DNA of 64,000 nt, taken from NCBI GenBank assembly GCA_020746995.1, contig JAGPXD010000001.1:4030001-4094000 (forward strand), read 5' to 3'. The notes beneath the pieces were generated by a model. It was not told where the DNA came from and did no database searches. It saw only the letters and a program-made list of their open reading frames with translations. This document shows positions 1-12,000 of this stretch, one piece after another. Each line of letters begins with the position of its first letter. Position 1 is the first letter of the stretch. The position numbers were made by a program, and so were the translations under genes. Origin of the DNA: Plectosphaerella cucumerina. Taxonomy: Eukaryota > Ascomycota > Sordariomycetes > Glomerellales > Plectosphaerellaceae.

Positions 1-111
1 AGCGAGCGGGCGTTGCTGGGGGTTGCTTTGCGAGTTGGGCGACATGCCGCTGGCTGTGGCGGACGGAAACGACCAGAAGAGGAGGATGAGAAGGGGAGGG
101 GAGAGGGACAT
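1..111 (-). CDS. possible N-terminus of a gene cut by the left edge (secreted or soluble protein)
   Basis: Reading leftwards from an ATG at 111-109, the frame stays open for 37 codons to the window edge. The first 21 residues are hydrophobic, with a run of Leu, Ile, Phe and Trp followed by Ser-Ala-Thr-Ala-Ser. This resembles a signal peptide with an Ala-X-Ala cleavage site. A second in-frame ATG at 45-43 would start a hydrophilic Asn/Gln/Pro-rich N-terminus instead. A pyrimidine-rich 5' leader read in frame also yields Leu/Ser/Pro/Phe by chance, so the signal-peptide reading could be an artefact and the second ATG the true start. No family can be named from so little sequence. Confidence 0.35.
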   Translation of the reverse strand, partial: MSLSPPLLILLFWSFPSATASGMSPNSQSNPQQRPLA

Positions 112-1634
112 GGGTAGATGGGTAGACTGCTGCAGGTCGGGGTGGTCCGCGTAGTGGTGGGCTGCCAAAATAGGTGGCACGGCACGGCCTCTGATGAGAT
201 GCAAATGCAAATGCAAGGTGAGGAGGAGGTACAGAGGAGCGTGGAGCTTGGTGGTGGTTGTCGGGAGGAGGAGGGGCCGGCCAGTGGCTGCAGCGGCCTG
301 GCCGGGGACTCAAACGACACACAGCGCCGGGCATAAGAGCGCAGCAGGCAGAAGGCAGGCCGTGCCCACTGATCCCCGGGCAGTCCATCTCTCTCCATCG
401 CGCCCAACACAGGACGACACGGCCATCATCCAATGTGCCAGGGTGGGGGGGAGTACAGGAGAGGGGCTGGACTCGGGGGGCAGGCCGCAGAACGGACCGC
501 CCAGACAGGGGGTAGGTGGAAATGGGGACGAGGGGAGCCTGGAGCTTGCCAGCTTGGAGAGGAGAGTCGGAGTCAGAGAGGGGGCGCACCCTTGTCTGCC
601 CCGTGCACACGCGCGGTCCGGCGCAGCGAGTGCACGTCCAGGGCCAGGTCCCAGCCGCAAGTCCGTCGTTCGGGCCCGCTTGATCTTGATGGGGGTTTTG
701 CTGGTGCCGGGCCCGGGGAAAGGCATGTCCACAGACAAAAGTGCGATGCGACTGACTTCACTCGCATCCTTCCGGAGGGCTTAGCAGTAGCCTGCCCCTG
801 GCCTGTCCGGGTCGTTCGTGATCCGGGTCGACCGCAGTGCCGTGGTGCGACTCGGGTCCGCGTAGAAGGCGAACGAGCGGGTGACAGGTGCAGCATGTCT
901 GCAACGCCGGGCCCTTCTCATCGCTGCTCATGTGACGGGCACGCGGCGCGGCGGTGCGCCCGGCCTCCACGAGGCTTGTCCCCAACACGCAGGCTCGCGG
1001 ACCACGAAACCAGACGGCAGGTCGCAGGCCCCGGGACGGATCAGATGGCGAGATGAACAGGTGGTACAAGACGGAGATAGGTCAGGCTAGCGCAGGCCAA
1101 CCCATAGGAGGGGGAGGAAGGGAGAGAGGGAGATCGAGTGTGTTCGTGTGTGCATATCGAGACGAGAAGTGAAGAGGTGATGATGGAGAACCACATGGCA
1201 GTCGGACAAAGAGAAGAGCAAGCTGCTGTATCGACGACATACCGGTTAGGTTTTTCCCGTGCCTGGCCCGAAAAGTCTAAACTTGAAGTAGGCGATTCTG
1301 GCAGGCCGATGGCTCACGCGACGAACGACGCCCGCAAGAGCACTGCAAACAGCAAGGGCAGGGCGACCGATGCGGTGGATCGGGGGGCTCCCGGGGGGGA
1401 AGTGCAAGGGGCGGCGCGGGAGGCGGGAAAAATCGACGAGCGGGACGCCGGTAAGCTTGGATATCGTCAAAAGACCCTCCGGAGAGGATCGATGGCCCAA
1501 TGTCGTGCGAAGGTGCGATTCTGGGGAAGCGTCTTGGGTAATGTTTTGTTCTGGGGAAACGGGCGCAACGAGGGACCTCGAGTCGCGGGAGTGTGGGGGT
1601 CTTTGTCTTTTTAAGACGGGACGGACCATTTTCC

Positions 1635-1697
1635 AGAGAGAGAGAGAGACGGCCGCCGCCGCCGCCGCCGCCGTCGCCCTACCCCTACCCCTACCCC
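1635..1697. repeat. compound microsatellite (AG)n-(GCC)n-(CCCCTA)n
   Basis: Three different short tandem repeats lie in direct succession: an AG run (1635-1649), GCC triplets (1652-1672) and three CCCCTA-like hexamers (1677-1697). The hexamer resembles, but does not match, the fungal telomere unit TTAGGG/CCCTAA. No gene is interrupted. Confidence 0.8.
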
Positions 1698-2016
1698 CCC
1701 GGAGGGGCACAGACAGACAGCAGACAGAACCTAGGGAAGACAGGGAGGGAGGGCAGAGAGGAGAACCCCCGCGAGCCATCGAGCCAGCGGCGCGGCGAGG
1801 GTGGGCTGCTGCGTTGCCCACTCCCCCGTCCCAGATGGTCGATGAGCGGAAGATGCATGGGGATGCATGCGCGGCAGGGGAGGGGGAGGGGAGCCGGGGA
1901 CAGGGGTACGTCCACCACTCGCAGCAGATGCCTGTTCCTCACCCAGCTCGCTTCTCTTCCTCCTCCTCCTCATCCTCCTGCAGACACTGGAGAGAGAGAG
2001 GAGGGTCTCTGCATGT

Positions 2017-2037
2017 TGCTGCTGCTGCTGCTGCTGC
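2017..2037. repeat. (CTG)n trinucleotide run
   Basis: Seven perfect TGC/CTG triplets stand in non-coding DNA just after a short AG run at 1990-2000. Confidence 0.85.
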
Positions 2038-2594
2038 TTCAAAGACTGCGGGGCGGAGGGACCAAGACCCCGTCCCAGGTCTTGTCTCCGTCCTAGGACT
2101 TCAATCTCGTGTGTCTGTGCTATGCTGTGCTGATCTTCTTCTTTCTCCCACCCAGACAGCCAGGCAAGCTGACGGTATCTCTCCGTCTGTGTGTTTTTGG
2201 TGTGGTCAAGCGAGTGACTGACTGATCGATGCCCTAGTTGAGATTAGCCAGATGTTCCAAAGTCAGGCCCAGTTCGAGGACGGGATGCCCCGGCCACCGA
2301 TCGCCTCGCCCAGCCGTGACTAGCCTGACCGCGGGTGGCACACGCCAGGCGATGGCCACCCCCATCACACACGACGACGTGAAAGCTGCGTTTTGAAGTT
2401 GAGTGAGAACAGTGCTGTAAAGCCCGTCTGTCGTGATACAAGTAAGGAGAGCGAGGGGAGGTACGCTAACAAGCGCTTGTTCTGCAGAACAGGACTGACG
2501 CGCACAACTCATTAATCAATCTGCTGCCGCTGCGAGGCTGCTGCTGTTGGTCCAAAGTGGTCAGGGGCGCACCCTGGCAGCCGGCCACTGCCTG

Positions 2595-2616
2595 CCACCA
2601 CCACCACCACCACCAC
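2595..2616. repeat. (CAC)n trinucleotide run
   Basis: Seven consecutive CAC/CCA triplets. On the minus strand they translate as a run of tryptophans, which marks the overlapping 279-codon open frame as spurious. Confidence 0.85.
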
Positions 2617-5321
2617 GACGGGGCCGACGCGGCAGTGCGAAGCGAGTCGTGAGCTAGCAGCGGCCTTGCCACCACGGTCCGCTGCCGACAGACGGCGCGG
2701 ATGTGAAATTGCTGGTCGTTGCCAGTGAACAAGGCTGCTAGCAGGCTTCGGGCTTCGGGCTGCGGACATTGCGACTTCTTCTTCTTGTGTGGCCGCCTCG
2801 GCCAGGATGGACCGGGTGTCTCAGTAGCCCTCCAAGAACGTGAGCAGACCGAAGCATGGCTCTTCACCCCCATGCGCCATTCTGGCGCCGTGACAGAGAG
2901 CGCACAATCAAGGTGGAGGGAAAGAAAGGAAAGCCAGATCAGCCCAGGCAAGGGACACGGGGGGTGCGCCGCGGTAGACTTGGTCGTCCGTGCCAGGACA
3001 AGAGAGTGCAGGCCAGACGAGTAGAATACCGACGACACGCAGAAATTAGAAACGAGCCGAGCGTCGATGATAGAAGTAACATTCATGCCGCCCTCTTCGG
3101 GGGGGAGGGGGCCGACAGCGCAGCCATGGGTTCCGGCTATAATTGGTGACCTTTCGTTGTCCAGGTTGGATGATTCTATGACCACCTGTCTGGAGGTGGA
3201 GGAGATGTGATAGCAACCCAGGGCAACGAACCTGGCGTCCCTGGGCCCATCCTGTGCCGGCCGCCGATACGTGCGCATACTTACTTGTTTGTGCAGCACA
3301 CACACACGCCTCGTTTGTCGTGGTTGCCGACCTGGAGTGTCGGCCAGAGTGGCGGGCCCGGAAGATGAGATCGATTATTCGACTCTTCACCGGTCGTCGG
3401 TCGGCCGTCGCCTCGTCCACCATGACCACGCCCCCAATGTCACGGTTGGCCGGCGGCGGCGTGGGGAGCCCGGCCCAGGGCGACGCCGCTGAACAACTCG
3501 AGGTGGTGTGCGTGTGGGTGGCACACGCGCGCATCACATCCAGGGCCCCTTGGCGAAATGCGGGTCCCCGGTGTCCTGAAGAAATAGGGTGTGTGGGGTG
3601 AGAATCAGCTCATGCTCATTCGCTGAAGCTCTCGCAAGCATCTGGTGATGCAGCAGGGGGGGGCGGCAGGGGACCCCTCGTCTTTGCTGGTCGCAGCGCG
3701 ACCCGTCCCCGTGCCAGTTGTCCGGTGTGCAGGAGGCTGGCCTGTTGGCGATGCGGTGGTGATACGAGGAGAGGGCTGTAGCGTAGGTCTTCGCGAAATG
3801 CTTGATGGTGCGAGGACTGCCTGGTTCGAGAGGCCAGATGGCAAGGCATGCGGATGACATATTCGGGTGGATAGGGGACACAAGCGATCGATCAGCCCGT
3901 TGTGTCGATTGCGATTCGCGCCGCTGCCGATTTTGCCGCAAGGTGCTGCCTGTTAGACCTCGACTAGCAGAGACATCCACGGCCAACCACGTCCGGTCTT
4001 TGGCGGTCAGCTGGGGAGGCTGTGGTGCGCTCGGTGTGGTAGCCTCGACGTGATGGTCCGGCACCTGACCTGGACTTCATGCTAGGGATTCGCCGTCGCA
4101 TGGGAGGCAAAAGCAAACGTGGGCGGACTGAGACTTTGTACTCGAAACCGCAACATGGGGCGTGCCGGTGGGCATGACAGGCAATGTCCTTCCCCACGCG
4201 TCCAGGGCCGTAACGTGGCTCAGACATGCTGGATGGCTTCGGTTTGGGGGTGCGGCGACAAGGTCGGGTCAGGATGTCGTCTCCGACTTGGAGGGCTCGT
4301 GGGAGTTTGGGGGTTATGGCCCACCAGTCTGGGTGGGCGTGGGATGATGTCCGGTGACGACTTGGTCGGAGGAAAGACGATGGTCCGACCCAGCACGGCG
4401 GGCCCGCTCCCAAGCTTCAGCTTCACTCCATGTGTGGCTTTCGTTCGTGTGCGGGATGGGCTGCGTGACGGCCGATGTCTTATGCGCTCGCCGCCGTTGC
4501 CAATAGCTCAGTCCTTGGTGGATGGTGTCTTTGGCAAGTGAAGAACGACATTGACTTTCTGCTGAGGCTTTAACGACAAGAAAACCAGCCACGACAAGAG
4601 GAAATGAGAGATGGAGCAAGAATTGGACAGGATGTACTCAGGTGCAATTTGGAGAGGTGAGGCGGGAGCCTGAGACCTCGGAGGTAAGATGGTCGTGGGA
4701 CATGACCGATCTGCCCAGCACTTCCAAGTTGATCGTTCCTGCCTTCCATGTTGGTACGAATAACTTGGTTGTAACTGCCCGCTCTGTAGTGGAAGGAGGT
4801 GGGATGTCCAAGGCTCCTTCCACGCTCCACGTCCCCCCTCCCACCAACGACAGAAGAGCAGGTGGTCACCTGTGGCACCCCGCTGTCGGGCATGACTAAG
4901 ACGGATGGCAGGCTGGCAGGCTGGCAGGATTGCTTGCGGGTGACGTCGGACGGACAGGACAGGGACCAACAAGGGACCAGGGCCCCCAACGGTCTGTTGC
5001 TAGGTCACTGCTAGTGCTAGCCTGGACGCCCTAGGAGCGGCTCGGCGCCTAACACCCTGACCGATTGAAGCAAGAACTGAAGGCGGTCAACTTTTGCCTG
5101 TGCCGTCCTTGAGCGTCCACGTCCGTCGCAGGGACCGACTTTTCCCACCCCTCGGACCAAGCACCGCACCAACTCTCCCCGCACACCATTCAGCGTCTCT
5201 TCGGGTCTGTGAACTCGACCGTCCAGATACCTCCCTCTTGCCCTTCAATTCACCTTGCGCTGTGCTCTGCACCTTGGATCCCTTATTAGTCAATCCCCGC
5301 GCCCAGCAGAAGCCGCCCGCC

Positions 5322-5960
5322 ATGCCGCCGGCCAAATCCTCCACCAAGGCCGGCCACGACGACCCCAAGACGGACGGTGCCCATAGCAAGGAAAAGAGCG
5401 GTCCTTCTGCCGCTGCATCGAGCAGCAAGATGCGACGGATCACAAGCACAACCGGCCCTCAGTCCCGGGACAACACCAACTCTGGTCAGGGCAAGGCCGC
5501 CGCCGCCAGTAGCAGCACCAGCAAGCCCGCCAACGCAAAGGAGGACGCTCCTCCTCCGGGGGTAAGCACCCAACCCTTCTCTCTCTCCCTCGACCAGAGA
5601 TCAATTGCTGACCTGCTCTTCTCCCAGATCGACTGGACCTCCTTCGACCGAGAAACCCTCCACGCGTACCGCCGCGAGCACCGCCTACCGACCTCGACCT
5701 GCTACTCCAGCTCCTACCGTCAAATGATCCTGTCGCAGCCCGGCAGCATCGGCATGTACTCGCCGTCCATGATGCGCAAGAAGGCCGACCGCAGACAGAG
5801 CAAGGAGCAGCTGGCCCTTTCGGTGCGGAAGCACTTCAACAGCGTGGGGGTGCAAGAGAACGACGTCATTGTTGACTTTATTCACAAGGTCAGGAGTCAC
5901 AGCATAGCAAAGGCCGACCGGGCGCGGAGGCCGCATCTGCCGCTGGACCTGGAGAGGTGA
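5322..5960 (+). CDS. SAP30-like Sin3/histone deacetylase complex subunit
   Basis: Two exons, 5322-5561 and 5628-5960, encode 190 residues. Residues 1-80 are low-complexity (Ser/Ala/Lys-rich, probably disordered). From residue 81 the protein matches the SAP30 Sin3-binding domain: an IDWTSFDRETLHAYRREHRL segment followed by a basic, helical RRQSKEQLALSVRKHF stretch and a conserved ENDVIVDFIHKVR end. SAP30 proteins stabilise the Sin3-Rpd3 corepressor in the nucleus by binding Sin3. The 66 bp intron has GTAAGC, a TGCTGAC branch site and a CCCAG acceptor. Its length is a multiple of three and it has no stop, so the frame also runs through it. The ATG at 5322 is the first in this frame; upstream the frame has only non-ATG codons. 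The stop is the TGA at 5958-5960. The Sin3-binding assignment rests on motif recall, not on a search. Confidence 0.8.
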   Translation: MPPAKSSTKAGHDDPKTDGAHSKEKSGPSAAASSSKMRRITSTTGPQSRDNTNSGQGKAAAASSSTSKPANAKEDAPPPGVSTQPFSLSLDQRSIADLLFSQIDWTSFDRETLHAYRREHRLPTSTCYSSSYRQMILSQPGSIGMYSPSMMRKKADRRQSKEQLALSVRKHFNSVGVQENDVIVDFIHKVRSHSIAKADRARRPHLPLDLER

Positions 5961-6714
5961 GGCGAGCGATGGACACATTGGGCTTGGTTCTTGGTTTTTG
6001 GTTGGGATTTAGACGGCACATAATACCCTCGGCGTACGGAGCTTGGATGGTCATGGGTTCTCAGTCAGCCAACTAGCTGCACAACAAGAAATGATTCTCC
6101 TCTGGGAAGAAGTAGTTGACGATGGTGTCGCTGTCGGCAGTGACCGAGAGCCCCCAGACAGCCTCTCGGCTCATAGTCCCCTTACCCGAGGCGCGTCTGG
6201 GTCGCGGCGAGGAGCAAGCGGCGGCCTATCCATTGAAACTTTACCCACTGAACGGCACCGACAGCCGACGCATAGCAACGGTGCTCCAGTGACCGTCAGA
6301 CGAGTATCTCCCGCGTCATAATTGGTTACCCGGAACTTGGCGTCATGTACCCACTTCCCCCCTTCGGCTTAAGACCGGCTAAGGCAGCACGCATCACGTC
6401 TGGTCTGCCGTCTGGCTGCGGGATCCGCCCGCTAGAAAAAGTTGGTCGCAGGCCCGGTGCGTGCGTGCGTGCGTTCCTGCCGGGGGGAGACCTTCCTTCG
6501 AACGAACAGACCGTCGATAGCATCGGCCTCTCGAATCGCAAAGAATTTCCTGGAGCTTTCCACCACCTCGACCACCTCGACCCCCCCGACCATCGCGCGC
6601 ACAGCTTCGCACTCGGGACATCAACACCCACCCACATCGCAATTGACGATGGTCAGCCTGTAGAATCGAAGCAAACAAAAACCCACCCGCATATCTGCCA
6701 GTGCAGCAAAAACG
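5961..6714. other. intergenic region, SAP30-like 3' end and MDJ1 promoter
   Basis: This 754 bp spacer lies between two genes on the same strand. The 150 bp before the MDJ1 ATG are rich in CACC/ACC repeats and probably form its leader. No further gene, RNA or repeat is visible. Confidence 0.6.
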
Positions 6715-8514
6715 ATGAACCCCAGCATCTTGACAAAGGCCGCCGCTGGCCCCGGCCGCCTGCGCGTCTGCCCTCGGGCCTCGAAGCTCAAGGAGCCCAT
6801 CTGTAGACAGGCGCAAGTTCAGACGGCTTTCTTCTCGGCCGCCGCAAGGCCTCTGAAGCGCACATCCTCCCAGACATCGGCATCGACCTCGACGCGTGCT
6901 GCTCCTGCCACCAAACGGGTAAGTGAAGCTATCCCCTTGCAGTGCGCAACACAGACAGTTGTGCTACAGTTGTGCTAATCCATCCATTCCCAGACCTTCC
7001 ATGCGAGCTCATCCTCCCTGGCCCCGGCCGACCCCTACAAGTCGCTCGGCGTCGGCAAGACGGCATCGGCATCAGAAATCAAAAAGGCCTACTATGGCCT
7101 CGCGAAAAAGTACCACCCCGACACCAACAAGGACCCTTCGGCCAAGGAAAAATTCGCCGACATCCAATCCGCCTACGAGCTCCTCTCCGACCCCAAGAAG
7201 CGCGAGACCTTTGACCGGTACGGCGCCGCTGGCTTCGACCCGAGCGGTGGTGCCGGTGGTGACCCCTTCGGCGGCGGCAACCCCTTCCACGGCTTCGGCG
7301 GCGCCGGCGGTTTCGGAGGCGGGCAGGGAGGCTTTGGCGGCGCCGGCGGCTTCAACTTTGAGGACATCTTCTCCGCCTTCTCCGGTGGCCAGGGCTCACC
7401 GTTCGGACGCACCGGCCGGGGCGGCGGCCGGGGCGCCAGCGAGGTCCTCGTCGGCGACAACATCGAGGTGCAGACGACAATCTCCTTCATGGAGGCCGCA
7501 AAGGGCGCCAGCAAGACCATCACAATCTCGCCCCTCGTCGCCTGCGGCACCTGCACCGGCAGCGGCCTCAAGAAGGGCACCAAGCGCTCTACCTGCGGCG
7601 CCTGCCAGGGCTCCGGCACCCGTGTCCACTTCATGAACGGCGGCTTCCAGATGGCCTCGACCTGCAACGCCTGCCAGGGCACCGGCTCCTCGATACCCCG
7701 CGGCTCCGAGTGCGGCACCTGCTCCGGCAACGGCGTCACTCGCCAGCGCAAGACCATCACCATCGACATCCCCGCCGGCATCGAGGACGGCATGCGCCTC
7801 CGCGTCGACAACGCCGGCGACGCCCCCATCACCGGCAAGTCGGCCGACCCCAAGGCCCGCACCCACACCGGCGACCTCTACGTCTTCGTCCGCGTCGCCC
7901 CCGACCCAAAGTTCCGCCGCGCCGGCTCAGACATCCTCTACACCGCCAACCTCCCCATCACCACCGCCATGCTCGGCGGCGAGGCCACCATCCCCACCCT
8001 CGACGGCCAGGTCAGCGTCAAGATCGCCACCGGCACAAACACCGGCGACAAGATGACCCTGTCCGGCATGGGCATGCGCCGGCTCAGCAACCGCGGCCAG
8101 GGCGACCTCAAGGTTGAGTTCCGCGTCACCATGCCAAAGTACCTGACCGCCAACCAGCGCACCCTCATCGAGATGCTGGCCAACGAGATGGGCGACAAGA
8201 CCGCCAAGCGCATCATGAACGTCACCCCTCCGCCTGAGTGAGTTCCATCGCACATCCTCGTGCACATCTCTCGTCTTGCTGACCAAACCCCCAGCGCCGA
8301 GGGCACCGCCCCTCCCGCTGATGATCCGGCCTCCCACAAGAACGAGGGCTTCCTCAAGTCCATGTGGCATATCCTGACGAGCCACCCCGGACATGCCAAG
8401 GCCAACGGCCCGGCCGCTGGCGGCTCCCCGGGCTCCAAGGAGTCAGGCACCTCCAGCCCTGAGCCCGACGCCAAGGACCCGAAGAAGAAGACCGACGACT
8501 CGCAGGAGAAGTGA
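6715..8514 (+). CDS. MDJ1: mitochondrial DnaJ-type co-chaperone (Mdj1)
   Basis: Exons 6715-6918, 6994-8237 and 8295-8514 encode 555 residues. The first 70 or so are Arg/Ser/Ala-rich without acidic residues in the leading part, as in a mitochondrial presequence. A J domain follows (about 81-145) with the HPD motif at 109-111, then a Gly/Phe-rich linker. Four CxxCxGxG zinc repeats span residues 252-315, followed by the two beta-rich substrate-binding domains. This is the type I DnaJ layout; with the presequence it points to Mdj1, which drives mitochondrial Hsp70 in matrix protein folding. The introns are 75 bp (GTAAGT...CCCAG) and 57 bp (GTGAGT, with a TTGCTGAC branch point, ...CCCAG). The last exon adds a disordered Ser/Pro/Lys tail. 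The gene converges on BRO1 with a 499 bp gap. Confidence 0.92.
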
Positions 8515-9013
8515 TAAAAATACTTGACCTGACAACACACCACCTGTACCATCACATGTATCATGTCTGCCCGAGCAGCACCCAGGCCACTCCGCGCCAT
8601 CTCCATCTCGCAAGCCCTCCGCCGGCCAGCGAAGAAAAAGACACCCCTGTTCCTGTATAACCACCATTTTCACATATCACCAATTTCTCTGGATGCATAA
8701 CTAGAATAGAACAAAGCCGTCGAAAACCTCGATAATGGGGCAAGGAGGATGCGGTCGACGTGCTCGGCGCGAAGGCGGGCTTCGCCCCCCTAGGGAGGCC
8801 ACTCACCTCAATATGAACACCGATTCAGGAATGTGTGTATGCTTGTATTTCAAGTGCTTATGTGCAAATGCTCAGCCATTATGCGTGCGATGCCCATGTT
8901 CACTTCTATGCTTCCCCTTTCCCCAACCTCACCTCATGCACTGACAAGCCAACTGTTTTCCATAACACAGTGTGCATCCAATCTCCTGCCAGCCCCTGTG
9001 GACGGCAGACCCC
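8515..9013. other. 3' intergenic region between convergent MDJ1 and BRO1
   Basis: This 499 bp stretch should hold the 3' UTRs of both flanking genes. An A-rich run directly follows the MDJ1 stop at 8515-8523. No open frame with recognisable content is present. Confidence 0.6.
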
Positions 9014-12000
9014 CTATTTCCAGGCGTTGAGGCCGGCCCAAGGATCTCCTTGGCTACCCTGTGCACTTTGCGGGTGGGCCGAGTGAGGGTATCCGCCCTG
9101 CGTGTATCCTCCTTGCGGATGCTGCTGGTGGCCCTGGTGTTGTTGCTGTGGCTGTTCTCCTCCGTAGAACGTTTGCTGGGGACCCAGAGGAGGGGGGCCC
9201 GGAGGTGGTGGCGGCGGCACGAAACCTGCCGGGATAAAGCCTTGGGACATGCTGTGTGCGTGGCCGTGCTGCTGCTGCTGCTGTGGCTGCTGCGGGTTGG
9301 GATAGCCGCCGTACTGATGATTCTGCGAGAAGGAAAGCTGCGTCGGAGGAGGCGACGTCGGCCCTCTGTGTACTGCCGGGCCAAAAGAAGACTGGTGAGG
9401 TGGCGGGGAAGTCGGTCCCGGGTTACGGCCATACTGGCTAGGGTTGTACGCGAATGAGGAGTTCGCCGGCTGCGCAGCACCGTACGACTGCGACGAGGAA
9501 GGCTGGCCGAAGCCAGGGTACTGCGGCATGTTCGTCTGCGTTGGCGGGGGTGACTGTGGAGTTTGGTACTGGGTCTGGTAGTTCGTTTGAGGATACCGCG
9601 GCACTGAGCCGGACGAATTCGTCGAGGTGAAGTTGAGGGGCGTCGGGGTCGGTCTGACCGATGGAGGCTTTGGTGGCGGGTGACCTGGGTCGACAGACAT
9701 GCGCTCCATCAGCCCCCTGAGGCGCTCCCGCTCGGCCTCGGCCTGAGAATCCTTCCTCGTAGACTTTTCCTGTTCAATCTGGTTGAGAAGTTGGGCACCC
9801 TCGGTGCGCCGGTTGTTGACAAAGCTCTCGACGTTCTTCTCGAGGCTGGCAACGGTGTCCTTCATCTCAGCATACCACCGCTTGGCCCCTTGAAGCCCTG
9901 CCTGCATTTCCAGGAACTCCTGGTACGCTCTCTTGTAGCGGTTGATTGCCGATGCCCGCTGGCGCTGGATGGCCTCGTACTTGCTCTGCTCCGACCGCAC
10001 CCTCTTGTCCTGCAGCAGGGTGTTGAAGGAGGCATTCAGCTCCTTCATGAGAGACGACTGCTTCTGGTTTGCCTGGAGGAGCCTGTTCTGCAGGGGGCGG
10101 AACTTTTCGAGCTCTGATTCGAACAGCTGCTGCTCGTGGTTTGCGATGTTCTTTTTATTGAGAATGAGGATTTCGGAAATGTCATCAGTGTGTACCTAGA
10201 ACCGTATGAGCAAGTGACGAACTCGAACTTGGCGTCTGGTTGGGCCCGTGACCCGTGACGTACTTTTTCCTTGAGGTCTTTCAGTGTCTGGTTGCGTTCT
10301 CTCTTGACGAGGTTGAGCTTCTTCATAATGTCCTCGACGTGCTTGATCTGGTCCACGACGCTGGCGCCGCCCTCGCCAAAATCTGTGTCCAACAGGTTCG
10401 GCTCATTGCCTGCCGGGCTGACGGCGCTGCTTGACTTGGCGCGGACCTTGTTGACGGCGCGTTGGAAGAGGGCGTCAACCTCACCGTGCTCCACGGCGGC
10501 GCGCATCTCGGCGAAGTCGGCCTCGTTTTGCCTAAACTTAGCCGACAGCTGGTTGTCACTCCGGGATGCCTCGTCAAGGGCCTCGCGGTAATTTCGAATG
10601 TCCCCGCGCAGCGTCGTCGTCAACCGGGAACTTGGCTGCTGGGACCACTCGTTCTCATACTTGGACCTCATCTTCTCGCAGACGCTCTCCTCCATGTCAA
10701 GCTGCTTGGTGTTCCTCTCGAGAGAGGCGACAATGGCGTCCTTCTCCGTCCGAAGCAGATCGAGAATAGAGGAGGGATTCTCGTGGTTGGCAACGTCCTC
10801 GCACCACTGGCGGAAGTCCTCGTCCGGCAGAACGTCCTGGTCGAACCCGCCCTTGAGCACCTGAAGGGCGCCGGGGAGCCTCAGGTAATCGAGGCTGGCG
10901 GCCATCTCGCCGTTGGCCAGGTCTACCTTTTCGGATTCGGCCCGGATCAGCTTCGCCTTCTCCTCATCGTAGAGACTCGCCATCTCCGTGACGGCAAAGG
11001 GCACAATCTTGGAAAACAGGTCCGGACCTGTGATCCGCTGAATATCCTGGCCGGCATACAGCTCGCTGACGGGTATGGGCTTCGCGGCGGGCAACTTGCC
11101 GACAGGGACAAGGCTGGCCTCGGCAACCACGGCCTGGTTGTAGATGTAGTCGTTGTCGTTGACAAAGGCCTTGAGTTTGTCCTGGATGGTGGAGAGATTC
11201 CGTTTTGCGGCCTCAGCCAGGAGGCTGCCCGTGTCTGATCCAAGGTTGGTGTTGGGCGGGCAGGACGATGGGAAGGAGCTGGCGAGCCGGTTCGCCTCCT
11301 TGGCCTGGGTCTCGGCCGACTGTAGGCGGGCAATGGCGACGCCGTACTGGTCGGCCTCGGAGTCGTGGATGGCCTGGTGGTACTGGGCCAGGGAGCTGAA
11401 GTAATTGGACTTGATCTGGACCATGAGCAGCCACACGCGCTCCAAGACTCCCTTGGTCACGTTCTCCTGGACACCATCGACGGCCTGGGCATACAGGGTG
11501 GCGGCATGGCTGGCCAGCTTGGCCAGCAGGCCGTCCTTCTTGGAGTCGGCGACCTGCTTCTCGAGGAAGACCTCTTGAGCCTGGGCAAGGTTGATGTTGA
11601 TCAGGGTCTTGACGGTATCCCTGCTGAGATCGGCCGATGGCGCATGGAGGAAGTTCTCGTTGATGTAGGTGAACATGCCTGCGGAGGCCTGAAAGTTGTG
11701 GTAGGCGGTCTTGAGGCCCGACTCTTCGGCACGGGATTGATGGGCGGCATAACAGGAGAGGACGGCGGCAATGTTGAATATGATGGAAGCCTTTTCGAAG
11801 GCGAGGGAATATTGCGCTGTCGACTTGTTGGTGAAGGCATCGAACCTGTTGCGCGAGCGGGGTCAGACAATGCGGCAAGGGCAGGTGTGGGCAATGGACA
11901 GGTAAGTGGAGGGAGGGGTTACCATGTGAAGGAGATCTTGATGTGCTGCTCGTCAACGGGGAACCGCAAGTCGAGGAGCTCCAGCTGGCCGTAGTATCTG

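Larger units (their letters stand above)
112..5321. other. long intergenic region without a supportable gene
   Basis: No spliced or unspliced reading frame here has a recognisable domain. The longer open frames, for example 1370-2221 (+) and 2466-3305 (-), are low-complexity translations of microsatellites. The region holds an AG run and a GCC run (1635-1672), three CCCCTA-type units (1677-1697), a CTG run (2017-2037) and a CAC run (2595-2616). It probably carries the 5' leader and promoter of the left-edge gene and, at its right end (about 5090-5321), the pyrimidine-rich leader of the SAP30-like gene. It could hide an unrecognised non-coding RNA. Confidence 0.5.

Noticed and set aside
1677..1697. 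CCCCTA hexamers as interstitial telomere repeat
   Set aside because: Only about three units, and the unit differs from CCCTAA.
1370..2221. 283-codon plus-strand frame
   Set aside because: Runs through AG, GCC and CTG microsatellites (poly-Ala and Ser tracts); no coding character outside them.
2466..3305. 279-codon minus-strand frame
   Set aside because: Contains a tryptophan run created by the CAC microsatellite; no domain.
4500..4545. tRNA-like A box (TAGCTCAGT)
   Set aside because: No T-loop sequence (GGTTCGANNCC) and no paired arms follow at the required distance.
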